DNA from: Bacillota bacterium
GTDB lineage: Bacteria; Bacillota; Clostridia; Christensenellales; UMGS416
Assembly (NCBI GenBank): GCA_023435705.1
Contig: JAEYRH010000005.1
Coordinates: 62,001-126,000 of the forward strand
Length of the DNA: 64,000 nt
Direction of reading: 5' to 3'
Shown here in pieces: positions 26,473-35,425 of this stretch. Under the pieces are notes generated by a model. It saw only the letters and a program-made list of their open reading frames with translations, was not told the origin of the DNA and searched no databases. How positions within the stretch are numbered: the first letter of the stretch is position 1; every line of letters starts with the position of its first letter. Both the position numbers and the translations under genes were made by a program.

Positions 26473-27329
26473 GTCGCACCCTCCTTTTTGAGCAGCTCCT
26501 CACTTAAGGCCCACAACCGCTCCTGCGCCGCCTTGTCATGGGCGGAACGGTTCACCGGCACCTCAGCGAGCTTCTCGTCATAATAAAGCCCCTGGCGCTT
26601 TTCACCGGTGGCAAGCTCGGTATAGACCTTGGCCATCTCATCGGGCGAAATGGAAAACCGGCTCTTGATCCGGTAAAGGAACTTCTGCAACGACGATAGA
26701 TTGGGATAACGGCTGACGTCTATTTTTACATTGGTCACCCGCACGCCATACACCGATACTGCTGTGCCGGCCAGTCTCTCCCGGAGGGCCAGCGAAAACA
26801 TCATGAGCGCCAGCTTGGTCTGGTAATAGGTTTTGGCAGGAGAGTACCCCTTTTGCCCCTGGATGTTGTCAAAGTCGAAGGTGAGGTTGGGATACAGCAT
26901 CAGGCCCTGTGAGGAAACGTTAAGGATCCTGCCGTCAGCCGATTGCTGCAGAAGCGGCAAGAGACCCCGTACCAACTCAAAGGGCGCCAGGTAGTTGGTC
27001 ACAAACTGCGCCTCAAACCCTTCCACGGTGATCTTCGGTGCCTTGCGGCTGAGATCAAAATCAGCGGCGTTGTTGATCAGCACATCCAGCGCCCCGAAGC
27101 GCCCGGTGAACTCATCAACGAACCGGCGCACCTCTGCGATGCTCGAAAGATCCAGCTGCATCGCGGTGACGTTTGGGTTCCCTGTAGCGCGGATAATGCC
27201 CTCCCGTGTTGCCTCGGCCTGCGCCATGTTGCGGCAGGCCAGCACAACGGCATAGCCCTTGGAAGCGATCTGTGTGGTGGCGCATTTTCCGATGCCGGAG
27301 TTTGCGCCAGTGATGATGCAGGTTTTCAT
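26469..27329 (-). CDS. Short-chain dehydrogenase/reductase
   Basis: A 286-residue SDR of the retinol dehydrogenase-like type. The NAD(P) loop reads TGANSGIGK (about 6-14), followed by NNAADF, and the catalytic site is at S-N17-YxxxK (SSQGLM...YYQTKLAL). The ATG at 27329 follows GGAGGG. It sits between two ABC permease genes of one transporter, translationally coupled to the second, which is an unusual place for an SDR. The exporter's substrate might be chemically reduced before or after transport, but this is inference. Confidence 0.9.
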   Translation of the reverse strand: MKTCIITGANSGIGKCATTQIASKGYAVVLACRNMAQAEATREGIIRATGNPNVTAMQLDLSSIAEVRRFVDEFTGRFGALDVLINNAADFDLSRKAPKITVEGFEAQFVTNYLAPFELVRGLLPLLQQSADGRILNVSSQGLMLYPNLTFDFDNIQGQKGYSPAKTYYQTKLALMMFSLALRERLAGTAVSVYGVRVTNVKIDVSRYPNLSSLQKFLYRIKSRFSISPDEMAKVYTELATGEKRQGLYYDEKLAEVPVNRSAHDKAAQERLWALSEELLKKEGAT

Positions 27330-27343
27330 GGTTTCCCTCCCCG

Positions 27344-28135
27344 TCATGCGTGGATGTCTTTTTTCCGGTAAACCCAAAAGGCTGCGATGACCGAAAGCAC
27401 CACAAAGGCCGCGCCGATGATCGGGTAAAGCGGCTCATATGCCTGGTTGGTGAGGATATAAGCAGTGTCAAAGTATTTGAAGGGCGTAAGCACAAACAGC
27501 TTGCGCTCCTCCAGCGCGGCTGCAATCATGCCGAGGATGAAAAAGCCGATGGCTGTGCCCAGCGCCACCGGCAACATCGAGCGGATTTTCGGCGCAATCG
27601 CTGCAACAAGGAAGCCCAGCGCCAGGAAGATGAGCTGCACAAAGAAGAAAGACAGCGAAAGCAACAGAAATGGTTTCATGGCAAAGCCGAAAGACACTGC
27701 CTGCGCCGATGCAACGGCAGCGGCCAGGTAAACAGCGCTGGTGGCCGCCAGCAGTGTGAATGCAGCAAGAAGCTTGGCAGTGAGCGCCTGGGCGCGGGTG
27801 ACGGGTTTGGTCAGCAGGAAGTCAACCGTTTTGCCGGCCGCTTCCTTGCCCAGCACCGCAAGGCCAAGGTGCATCGCCTGGATCGCGCCGCACAGCACCA
27901 GATAGGTCAGGATGAACGAGTAGTAACCGTTTACCGTGGGGATCAGCTTTATCGGCACGCCGAAGGAGTTTTGCACCTCTTTGGGGAAACCCTCCATCAG
28001 CTTGACCATGTCATCGGCGGCGCTTGCAAAAGACGGGAAGATTGCGAAGAACAGCACCAGCGCCCCGCACAGTGACGCCATCCAGATCAACGTGTTTTTT
28101 AAGTGGGCACGCAATTCCTGACGGTAAATGTTCAC
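27344..28135 (-). CDS. ABC-2 type transporter permease
   Basis: A 263-residue six-helix permease. The GTG at 28135 is preceded by GAGGGGG and gives the start (M)NIYRQELRAHLKNTL, matching the start of the sister permease. Conserved TVDFLLTKPVTR lies before the third helix. It follows the ATPase gene by 13 bp. Confidence 0.9.
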   Translation of the reverse strand: MNIYRQELRAHLKNTLIWMASLCGALVLFFAIFPSFASAADDMVKLMEGFPKEVQNSFGVPIKLIPTVNGYYSFILTYLVLCGAIQAMHLGLAVLGKEAAGKTVDFLLTKPVTRAQALTAKLLAAFTLLAATSAVYLAAAVASAQAVSFGFAMKPFLLLSLSFFFVQLIFLALGFLVAAIAPKIRSMLPVALGTAIGFFILGMIAAALEERKLFVLTPFKYFDTAYILTNQAYEPLYPIIGAAFVVLSVIAAFWVYRKKDIHA

Positions 28136-28148
28136 TTGAAGCACCCCC

Positions 28149-29024
28149 TCACCGGTAATAGTGCAGGAAGATCTCTTCCAGATCCGGCTCTCCAATAGAC
28201 ACATTGTTGAGCTCCATGGCCGAAAGCCTTCTGAGGATCGTGTTCACATTGCCCCGATAAATAAAACTCACCGAGCTGCCCTTCACCGCAAGGCTGGTCA
28301 CACCGTCAAACCCGAAGGCTTCGGCATCTGCCGAGCCCGATATCTCCAGCGAGATCTTCTTATAGCTGTTTTCCTTGAGAGCGCTGATTGTGTCCACATT
28401 GATGATCTTGCCCTCCTTGATGATCGCCACGCGGTCGCAGATTTTCTGCACCTCGCTCAGGATGTGGGAGGAAAACAGGATCGTGGCTCCCTTTTCATTT
28501 TCCTTTTCTAGAAGCTCAAAAAAAATCTGCTGCATGAGCGGATCCAGGCCGGTGCTGGGCTCGTCCAGGATGATGAGCTTGGGCTCGTGGATCAGCCCCT
28601 GGATGATCCCGACCTTCTTTTTATTGCCAAAGGACAAGTCATCGATCTTGCGCTTCAGGTCCAGATCCAGCGCACCGGCCAGCTCCTTGATGCGCCCGGT
28701 GCAGTCCTTTTTGTAGAAGCTTGCCGAATATTTCAACAGATCGATCACCCGCATGCCGTCGTAGTAAAACACCTCGCTGGGCAGATAGCCCACATCTTTT
28801 GCGATTTCCCTGGCGTCGCGGATGCAGTCCTTCCCAAAGATCGTGGCGCTGCCGGAGGTGGGGTGGATCAGCGCCAGCAGCGTGCGGATTGTCGTGGACT
28901 TGCCGGCGCCGTTGGGGCCGATGAAGCCGAAGATCTCGCCCTGCTCCACGGTGAAGCTCACGTCCTCGATGCCGCGGGACTTTCCATAGTGCTTCTTCAG
29001 GTTTTTGATCTCAATGACTGCCAT
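28149..29024 (-). CDS. ABC transporter ATP-binding protein
   Basis: A 291-residue ATPase. Walker A is GPNGAGKST (about 37-45), and the signature-like region reads LSFGNKKKVGIIQGL in place of canonical LSGGQ. Walker B is LIILDEPSTGLDP, and the switch histidine is in SSHIL. The relaxed signature is common in drug/bacitracin-type ABC-2 exporters. The last 80 residues form the regulatory extension. It drives the two downstream permeases. Confidence 0.95.
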   Translation of the reverse strand: MAVIEIKNLKKHYGKSRGIEDVSFTVEQGEIFGFIGPNGAGKSTTIRTLLALIHPTSGSATIFGKDCIRDAREIAKDVGYLPSEVFYYDGMRVIDLLKYSASFYKKDCTGRIKELAGALDLDLKRKIDDLSFGNKKKVGIIQGLIHEPKLIILDEPSTGLDPLMQQIFFELLEKENEKGATILFSSHILSEVQKICDRVAIIKEGKIINVDTISALKENSYKKISLEISGSADAEAFGFDGVTSLAVKGSSVSFIYRGNVNTILRRLSAMELNNVSIGEPDLEEIFLHYYR

Positions 29025-29038
29025 GGATAACCGCCTCC

Positions 29039-29662
29039 TTAACCTTTATAGAAACTCTTGCGCAAAAAAGCCATGTATTGATCCGCATCGTCTGACATCT
29101 TCTGATAATCCACCAACCCGCCCTCAAGCTTGGCCCGCCGCAGATACTCATTGCCAAAGCCTTCAAATGCCCACACCACCGTGTTGATGATGCTGCACCG
29201 GTCAATGTCATCCCGAAAAAGGCTGTAGTCGATGTTTTGGAAGATCCGCCCGCTGTTCTGCTGTAGCAGTTCTCTTCCGTAGCTGCTAAGCTCCGCACGC
29301 ACCTCAACCGATTGCTCCACATAGGCTCCTTGGATAAATTCGATGATGTCCGGATGTATCCTGATCAGATCAAACTTCGCAATCTGAACACCATGAAGCC
29401 TTTTAAACAAATCGGCTTCGTCAAAATCCACCTTGGAAAGCACCACGTCACTCATCATCTGCACACAGCTCTGGTAAAGATAGAGGAACAACTGCTTCTT
29501 GCTCTTGAAATAGTGAAACAACAAACCCTTGGCAATGCAGGCGTCCTCCACGATTTTGTTCGTGGAAGCGTGGTCATAGCCCTTGGCCGCGAATTCCTTC
29601 ATCGCGGCGTTCAGGATACGCTGCCGCTTGTCCTCCTCCAGACTTTCAAACTTCGAATACAA
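29039..29662 (-). CDS. TetR/AcrR family transcriptional regulator of the ABC exporter operon
   Basis: A 207-residue regulator with an HTH at about 9-50 (ILNAAMKEFAAKGYDHASTN, GLLFHYFKSKKQLF). It is the first gene of the operon tetR - ATPase - permease - SDR - permease. Its promoter carries two perfect copies of one palindrome, so autorepression of the whole operon is very likely. Confidence 0.93.
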   Translation of the reverse strand: MYSKFESLEEDKRQRILNAAMKEFAAKGYDHASTNKIVEDACIAKGLLFHYFKSKKQLFLYLYQSCVQMMSDVVLSKVDFDEADLFKRLHGVQIAKFDLIRIHPDIIEFIQGAYVEQSVEVRAELSSYGRELLQQNSGRIFQNIDYSLFRDDIDRCSIINTVVWAFEGFGNEYLRRAKLEGGLVDYQKMSDDADQYMAFLRKSFYKG

Positions 29663-29700
29663 ACCACCACTCCTTAATGGTTATGATGCATCATGGGCTG

Positions 29701-29754
29701 ATTGTAACACCGTTGACCAGAGTGGTCAATATTATTTTTGACCAGAGTGGTCAA
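29701..29754 (-). promoter_or_regulatory. Promoter with two TetR operators
   Basis: The 17-bp palindrome TTGACCAGAGTGGTCAA occurs twice, at 29713-29729 and 29738-29754, with centres 25 bp apart. On the minus strand, TTGACC of the nearer copy (29724-29729) is the -35 element and TACAAT (29701-29706) the -10 element, with a 17-bp spacer. The first operator thus covers the -35 and spacer, and the second lies just upstream. Confidence 0.85.
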
Positions 29755-29781
29755 AGTAATTATCTCATTGGACCATGCCCA

Positions 29782-29817
29782 TAAAAGGCAAAGGGAGGGC
29801 GCATGCCCTCCCTTTGC
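29782..29817 (-). terminator. Terminator of eno
   Basis: A perfect 13-bp stem GCAAAGGGAGGGC / GCCCTCCCTTTGC with a four-base loop is followed on the minus strand by CTTTTATGG. Confidence 0.85.
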
Positions 29818-29835
29818 TTGCAAGACCTGTGTCAA

Positions 29836-31095
29836 CTACAGCTTGAAGTATCTTGCCGAATCACCCAGTTCCTCCTGGATGCGCAGCAGTTCATTGTATT
29901 TGGCCACCCGCTCGGTGCGGGCCGGCGCGCCGGTTTTGATCAGCCCCGCGTTTACGGCAACGGCCAGGTGCGCGATCGTCACATCCTCTGTTTCACCGCT
30001 GCGGTGTGAAACCACAGGCACAAAACCTGAGCGCTTGGCGACCTCGATGCAATCCAGCGTCTCGGTGAGTGTGCCAATCTGATTGAGCTTGATCAGGATG
30101 GAATTGCCGCACTTTTCCCAGATGCCCTTGGTGAGGCGGGCTGGGTTCGTGACAAACAAGTCGTCACCAACAAGCTTCACCCGGGAGCCCAGCCGCGCGG
30201 TCATTTCCCGCCATCCCTCCCAGTCATCCTCCGCCAGCCCGTCCTCTACAGAAAGGATCGGGAAATCGCGAACCAGCGCCTCGATATAGTCCACCATCTC
30301 GCCGGCTGTTAATGTGCGGCCCTCAGCCTTCATTGTGTAAACACCGTTTTCATAAAACTCTGATGCCGCCACATCAAGAGAGACCGAAAAGTGTTCACCT
30401 GGCTTGAAGCCTGCCTCGCCGATGGCCTCCATGATGAGCTCCAATGCCGCCCTGTTATTCTCAAGCCTGGGCGCGAAACCGCCCTCGTCGCCCACGGCGG
30501 TGACCAGGCCCCTCTTAGCCAGGATGCCCTTCAGGCTATGGTACACTTCCGACCCCATCCTGAGCGCTTCTGAGAAGCTCTTCGCGCCGATCGGCACGAC
30601 CATGAATTCCTGGATGTCCAGCCCGTTGTCGGCATGGGCGCCGCCATTTAGAATATTCATCATCGGGGCAGGCAGCACCTTGGCATTGGTACCACCCAGA
30701 TAACGGTAAAGAGACAGCTCCAGTGAGTTCGCGGCTGCGTTGGCTACAGCCAGCGACACCGCCAGCATTGCATTGGCGCCCAATGCGCTTTTGTTTTCCG
30801 TGCCATCCAGCTCGATCAACAGCCGGTCGATGGCCGCCTGGTCGGAGGCGTCCATGCCAGTAAGTTCCTCAGTGATCGTTGTGTTCACATTTTCCACGGC
30901 CTTGCGCACGCCCAGGCCACGGTAGCGCTTTTTGTCCTTGTCTCGCAACTCCAGCGCCTCAAAGGCTCCTGTGGACGCACCGGACGGCGCCGCCGCACGG
31001 CCAGCCGAGCCGTCAGCCAGGATCACGTCAGCCTCCACGGTGGGGTTGCCGCGGGAATCCAATATCTCTCGGGCATGAATGTCTGCAATTTCCAT
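29836..31095 (-). CDS. eno: Enolase
   Basis: A 419-residue enolase (2-phosphoglycerate to phosphoenolpyruvate). Visible motifs are the N-terminal AREILDSRGNPTVEADV, the metal-binding SVEDGLAEDDW, the catalytic LIKLNQIGTLTE, and SHRSGETED near the C-terminus. It stands alone between its own terminator and an upstream AT-rich promoter region, not in a gapA-pgk cluster. Confidence 0.98.
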   Translation of the reverse strand: MEIADIHAREILDSRGNPTVEADVILADGSAGRAAAPSGASTGAFEALELRDKDKKRYRGLGVRKAVENVNTTITEELTGMDASDQAAIDRLLIELDGTENKSALGANAMLAVSLAVANAAANSLELSLYRYLGGTNAKVLPAPMMNILNGGAHADNGLDIQEFMVVPIGAKSFSEALRMGSEVYHSLKGILAKRGLVTAVGDEGGFAPRLENNRAALELIMEAIGEAGFKPGEHFSVSLDVAASEFYENGVYTMKAEGRTLTAGEMVDYIEALVRDFPILSVEDGLAEDDWEGWREMTARLGSRVKLVGDDLFVTNPARLTKGIWEKCGNSILIKLNQIGTLTETLDCIEVAKRSGFVPVVSHRSGETEDVTIAHLAVAVNAGLIKTGAPARTERVAKYNELLRIQEELGDSARYFKL

Positions 31096-31388
31096 GTTGG
31101 CATCTCCTTTTCTTGAATATTCTCAGTATTCCAGACAGCATCGGGCAGGATACGCATTAACTCAAGTATATCCTGATTGGTGATATCTGGCAAATTAAGG
31201 AAACAAAAAATGTCAAAATCCGGATGAGAAAACATTACTGAGATCCAGCACGTCGAGGTTTCTGCATGGGTATATTTAGCACATCATTTTCTTCACACAT
31301 TATTCACAAATAGTTGCCCATTGTGATTTATTGATGTATACTTTGATCGAACTATTTCCATTTTTTGTTGATTGGGGAGGACACCGCC

Positions 31389-32732
31389 ATGGTCAACCAA
31401 CCGCCAGTGCAAAAGAGCTTTTTCGCCAAATACTGGGGCCTGCTGCTGGCAGGCGGCCTGGTGATCGGCCTCGTTCTTCTGGCTGCCATAGGCACAGGAG
31501 CCTATTTTCTGCTCAGGAGCAATGTCCAGGCCAATACCATCGCCATCTCCATGGACAAACCGGAGCTGGGCAAGCCCTTCTCCGCCAAGGTGGAACTGGA
31601 AAACAAGGGTGTGCTGAGCGCAAAGGACTACCACGCAGTGCTGCTGGTGGATGGCGAGGAAATCGATACGGAAGACCTGACACTGGAGTCCAAGGATCCT
31701 CAGACAGTCACCTTCGACATCAAGGGGCTGCCGGCCGGCAAGCACACGGCGAGCATCGGCGGCGTTGAAAAAGAGTTCACTGTCTATCGCCCCGCCGAGC
31801 TGAAGCTGACCGGATTTACACTGAGCACTGACAAGCTGATGGTCGGTGAAGCAGTGAAGGTCTCTGCAACCGTAAAGAATGTGGGCGAATTACCCGGAGA
31901 TTTTGCAGGCGAGCTGACGCTGGACGGTGGCAAACTAAAAACACTGGAGGCTACCGTGGAAGCCGGCCAAGAGCAGGTGCTGGAAGCGGAGTTCACGATG
32001 GAGGAGCGCGGCAGCCACTCATTTGCGCTGGAAGGAGAAAACCGGGCTGTCACAGTAATCGCACCGGCGCATGTGGAGGTGACAGGACTAAAGCTCTCAA
32101 AAGCTTATCCTAAGCCGAAGGAAGCCATCACCGCCACAGTCACCATGCAGAATGACGGAGACTTGCCGGGAAAATACAATCTGATACTGAACATCAATGG
32201 CAAGGCTGCACAAGAAAAAGAAGTCACGGTGGAAGCCAACAGCACGCTCAGTGTGGCTTTCAAGGTGTCACAGGAAAAAGCGGGAGGCTACACCATCAAG
32301 GTGGGGGATTTCTCCCAATCAATGCGGGTGGTTGTCATCACAAGGCCTGCCAATGGAGCGCTCCTAGTCAAAAAGGCGAACAGCGGTTATGGGCGCTTAA
32401 CATTGAAGAATGGCTATAAACAAGATGCGATTATCATCCTGGCAAGCACGTCGAACCCAAAAGTTCCTTTGCTTACTGTTTATGTGAGAGCGGGATCCAC
32501 CACATCCAAAATCAAGGTTAAAGATGGAACCTACTATATCTTTTATTCCGTCGGCAGCAATTATGACTCTGCCTCCAAAAAGTTCATTACAGAGCCAAGT
32601 TATGGCCGTTTCCAGGAATCGATCAAATTCACAACCACGCGTTCGACCTATTCACTGTGGAACGTCTCAATCGGCGTTTCCGGGGGCAACGCCGGATCAA
32701 TCGGCCTGGGCGAGGATGAATTCCCGAAATGA
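31389..32732 (+). CDS. Membrane-anchored protein with CARDB-like repeats
   Basis: This 447-residue protein has a short cytoplasmic N-terminus, one membrane helix (about 19-41) and an extracytoplasmic part. That part has three successive beta-sandwich units (about 50-125, 130-215, 220-305), with the recurring pattern '...KVSATVKNVGELPGDFAGEL' typical of CARDB/APHP cell-adhesion-related domains. The last 140 residues (from ALLVKKANSGYGRLTLKN) form a further domain of unknown kind. The ATG at 31389 lies 8 bp after GGGGAGG. It is probably a surface protein; ligand unknown. Confidence 0.8.
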   Translation: MVNQPPVQKSFFAKYWGLLLAGGLVIGLVLLAAIGTGAYFLLRSNVQANTIAISMDKPELGKPFSAKVELENKGVLSAKDYHAVLLVDGEEIDTEDLTLESKDPQTVTFDIKGLPAGKHTASIGGVEKEFTVYRPAELKLTGFTLSTDKLMVGEAVKVSATVKNVGELPGDFAGELTLDGGKLKTLEATVEAGQEQVLEAEFTMEERGSHSFALEGENRAVTVIAPAHVEVTGLKLSKAYPKPKEAITATVTMQNDGDLPGKYNLILNINGKAAQEKEVTVEANSTLSVAFKVSQEKAGGYTIKVGDFSQSMRVVVITRPANGALLVKKANSGYGRLTLKNGYKQDAIIILASTSNPKVPLLTVYVRAGSTTSKIKVKDGTYYIFYSVGSNYDSASKKFITEPSYGRFQESIKFTTTRSTYSLWNVSIGVSGGNAGSIGLGEDEFPK

Positions 32733-33034
32733 CCATCCAGCATTGATCCAAGCATAACCGGAACAGGATTCCAGCTAATAATGCCTTCCGCGGCCACCGG
32801 TTGCGGAAGGCATCTTTTTTCCTACCACAAAGAACGGCATAATTTCATATTTCATCAATATTATTCTTAGTTCTTTATGCTAAAGATACAATTTTTTCAA
32901 CACTATTTCTGCGTTTCTTATAAAGGCAATTTCCAGAATAGTGTAATATAATTGATTGCGGTTATGGTCACCTGTTGCGCCAATGGCAATTTGTAATACT
33001 TGGCTTACGAAATAAACAATGAAGGCAGTTTGTT
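32733..33034. other. Intergenic region, terminator then AT-rich promoter region
   Basis: The first third holds the terminator at 32781-32820. The rest is AT-rich, with a possible -10 element TATAAT near 32947-32952 ahead of the LCP gene. I see nothing else. Confidence 0.45.
32781..32820 (+). terminator. Terminator of the CARDB-like gene
   Basis: A perfect 11-bp stem ATGCCTTCCGC / GCGGAAGGCAT (32781-32791, 32803-32813) is followed by CTTTTTT. Confidence 0.9.
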
Positions 33035-34501
33035 ATGAAAAAATTCTTCACCAAGAAAAGAATCATCCTGGGCTCAATCGTGGTTGCCGTGCTTCTGCTG
33101 GCAGGCGGCGGCGTTTGGGCCGCCACCACCTGGCACAACATCAACAACGACCAAATGGGCCTCTTCGACCAAACCCCAGCCCCTACCGAAGATCAGCCCA
33201 CAGCGGAGCCAACCGATGAGCCCACCGACGAGCCGACGGAGGAGCCCACCGAGGAGCCAACCGAGGAGCCGACACCCACGCCAACGCTGAGCCCCTACGA
33301 CGAGTTGAAGAGCCAGGCGGATGCCTCCCTGATGAAGGATACACTCAATGTGCTGCTGATCGGTGTGGATTACTCCACGGAGCGCGTGGGCAACACCAAG
33401 CAATACGTAAACAAAAACTTCAACTCTGATGTGATGCTGGTGCTGGCCATCAACTTCAAGCAGAAAAAAGTGGATATGATCTCGCTGCCGAGAGACAGCT
33501 ATGCCAAGATCGCCAACCTGAACGGTGTGTATAAATTGAATTTCGCCCTGGAAGCCGGCGGCGGCATGAATGACAAGGGGTTTATGAATGTGTGCAAAAG
33601 CGCACAGGTGATGCTCGGCAACATCCCGGTAAACTACTACATCGCAGTAACGATGCCGGTGGTGAAAGAGTTGACCGATGCCATAGGCGGTGTGGATTAT
33701 GACATGGACATCGATTTTTCCATACAAGGCCGCTCCTACAAAAAGGGCAAGCAACACATGAGCGGGCAGGGCGTTCTGGATTACTGCCGAATCCGCAAAG
33801 GCGACATAAAGTCTTCCGAAGCTGGCGACCTGCACCGGGTGGACAGGCAGAAGAGGATGCTGCTGACTGTATTCAAAAAACTGCAAACCGAATCCTCAAT
33901 ACTGGATGTGCCCAAGATGCTGCTGTCGATGCAAGGCAAGGTGTTCACCAACATGAACTTTGAACAATTGGCGGCCTTGGCAGTCTTTGGCAAGGATCTG
34001 GACCAGAAAAAAATCAAGCTGCACACAATGCCGGGTTCGTATAAATATGGCATCTTCCGCCGCAACTACGTTTTGATTGACCAGACGAAGCGCGTGAAGC
34101 TGATCAAGGAAATCTATGGGCTGGATGTGAAGCCGCAATACAAATACAATTCCACAAACGCAAGGCTGCTCTGGGCATATATGCAAGGGTCTGCATGGCT
34201 CAAGCAGGTAAAAAAGAACCTGGAGGCAGACGCCAAGCTTCCCGACGACAAGAAAAAGCTTCCAGCAACAGGCTATTTCGAGAAGCTGACTGCAGCTGCG
34301 GCTTCCACGGAGGCAAAGCTTAGCAAATATAACAAGAGAGCCCATGGTTCCAGTTATGTCAAGACCGTTGACGCCGAAGACCTGGAGGCTGAAATCAAGA
34401 ATCTATACAACATCGCAACAGCAGCATTCAGCAAAGCAGGATATAAAGCCGACTGGGGCGTCAGCGTGACGACCAGGGGCGAACCCGTGATGAGGGAATA
34501 A
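33035..34501 (+). CDS. LytR-CpsA-Psr (LCP) family cell-wall ligase
   Basis: A 488-residue protein with one N-terminal membrane helix (about 9-30). A low-complexity spacer of repeated EPTDEPTEEPT units spans about 50-86. The LCP catalytic domain runs from VLLIGVDYSTER (about 106) through SDVMLVLAINFKQKKVDMISLPRDSYAKI to the conserved arginines in CRIRKGDIKSSEAGDLHRVDRQKRM. LCP enzymes attach teichoic acids or other glycopolymers to peptidoglycan outside the membrane. The C-terminal 140 residues are a helical extension. A second LCP gene is at 49005-50492, with the same architecture. Confidence 0.93.
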   Translation: MKKFFTKKRIILGSIVVAVLLLAGGGVWAATTWHNINNDQMGLFDQTPAPTEDQPTAEPTDEPTDEPTEEPTEEPTEEPTPTPTLSPYDELKSQADASLMKDTLNVLLIGVDYSTERVGNTKQYVNKNFNSDVMLVLAINFKQKKVDMISLPRDSYAKIANLNGVYKLNFALEAGGGMNDKGFMNVCKSAQVMLGNIPVNYYIAVTMPVVKELTDAIGGVDYDMDIDFSIQGRSYKKGKQHMSGQGVLDYCRIRKGDIKSSEAGDLHRVDRQKRMLLTVFKKLQTESSILDVPKMLLSMQGKVFTNMNFEQLAALAVFGKDLDQKKIKLHTMPGSYKYGIFRRNYVLIDQTKRVKLIKEIYGLDVKPQYKYNSTNARLLWAYMQGSAWLKQVKKNLEADAKLPDDKKKLPATGYFEKLTAAAASTEAKLSKYNKRAHGSSYVKTVDAEDLEAEIKNLYNIATAAFSKAGYKADWGVSVTTRGEPVMRE

Positions 34502-34529
34502 TCCACTAGACACGAGGCATCCCATTGCA

Positions 34530-34567
34530 AAGCCCCTGCATAGCCATATGCTTGCAGGGGCTTTTCC
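34530..34567 (+). terminator. Terminator of the LCP gene
   Basis: A perfect 11-bp stem AAGCCCCTGCA / TGCAGGGGCTT (34530-34540, 34553-34563) is followed by TTCC; the T-run is short. Confidence 0.7.
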
Positions 34568-34641
34568 TATGCCGGTATCGCGCAAGGCGAGTCATTGCAT
34601 CCTACAGATACTGGGTCTGGCTGATTGTATGCAAAGCAAGC

Positions 34642-34693
34642 TTGACAAAACATGCAAAGCGTACTATACTCTTTTTGCAAAGCATGCTTTGCA
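34642..34693 (+). promoter_or_regulatory. Promoter and palindromic operator of the XRE regulator
   Basis: TTGACA (34642-34647) and TATACT (34665-34670) are 17 bp apart. The 18-bp perfect palindrome TGCAAAGCATGCTTTGCA is at 34676-34693. Two further half-sites ATGCAAAGC occur at 34629-34637 and 34652-34660, around the -35 element. The spacing suggests autoregulation by the encoded HTH protein. Confidence 0.75.
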
Positions 34694-34707
34694 TCAGAGG
34701 CAATGGA

Positions 34708-34914
34708 TTGAAATCGAAAATACCAGAACTGCGTAAGCAATGCAAGCTATCACAAGAAGAGCTGGCACTGGCCGTTGGAGTGACACGGCAAACAATTACA
34801 TCGCTGGAATGCGGGAAGTATACTGCATCGCTGGTATTGGCGTATAAAATCGCCAGGTATTTTGATCTGGCTATTGAAGAGGTTTTCGATTTTTCAGAAG
34901 TGGAGAATGACTAG
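34708..34914 (+). CDS. XRE/Cro-CI family transcriptional regulator (YozG type)
   Basis: A 68-residue DNA-binding protein: KIPELRKQCKLSQEELALAV, VTRQTITSLECGKYTASLVL, then AIEEVFDF, the standard short Cro/CI-like form. I prefer the TTG at 34708 (after AGAGG), which gives the usual MKxKIPELRK start. An in-frame ATG at 34684 lies inside the palindrome. It is followed after one base by a membrane-protein gene, a typical regulator/membrane pair in Firmicutes. Confidence 0.88.
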   Translation: MKSKIPELRKQCKLSQEELALAVGVTRQTITSLECGKYTASLVLAYKIARYFDLAIEEVFDFSEVEND

Positions 34915-34915
34915 C

Positions 34916-35353
34916 ATGGAACTGTATCGCAACACATTGAAAAGGCGACTCGCCCTGGCTGCCGGCTATAATGCAATCCTGTTGGTCCTGATCGGTTCAA
35001 GCCATATCTTTGGGTCACTCCAGCGGTTGCGTGGGGTCGAATGGTCTTTCGCAGTGGGGATGCTGATTGGCATACAATTTGTCTTAATTGCTCATATGAC
35101 AAAATGGCGCAGAGCAATGAAAAGTGAGGAAAGCCTGAAGAGGCTTTATATCGTCGAGCACGATGAGCGAACCAAGTTTATTCGCGCCAAGATTGGCGGC
35201 ATGGGCATCAACATCCTCGTCGCAGGCCTTGCGGCAGCGGCCATATGTGCGTCCTTTCTACACACAACCGTATTCATCACGTTGCTGGCAGCTTTATTGT
35301 TTGCCCTTTTTGTTCAAATCGCTTTGAAGATCTATTACCGCAAAAAGGTGTAA
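34916..35353 (+). CDS. Four-helix membrane protein paired with the XRE regulator
   Basis: A 145-residue protein with hydrophobic segments at about 13-30, 42-61, 93-113 and 116-138 and a charged middle loop, YIVEHDERTKFIRAK. The ATG overlaps the regulator's stop region (one base between). Membrane proteins of this size next to a small XRE regulator are common in Clostridia (DUF3169/DUF6442-like); their role is unknown. Confidence 0.8.
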   Translation: MELYRNTLKRRLALAAGYNAILLVLIGSSHIFGSLQRLRGVEWSFAVGMLIGIQFVLIAHMTKWRRAMKSEESLKRLYIVEHDERTKFIRAKIGGMGINILVAGLAAAAICASFLHTTVFITLLAALLFALFVQIALKIYYRKKV

Positions 35354-35425
35354 ACCCAATCGCAAATTGTGGATTCATCGCATTGTACCGCCCGCCGCAA
35401 GCAATACTATTGCCGGTGATTGTGT

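Noticed and set aside
33189..33281. Tandem GAGCC(A/G)AC-like repeats as a possible CRISPR or microsatellite
   Set aside because: They encode the EPT-rich spacer of the LCP protein, are in frame and have no spacers.
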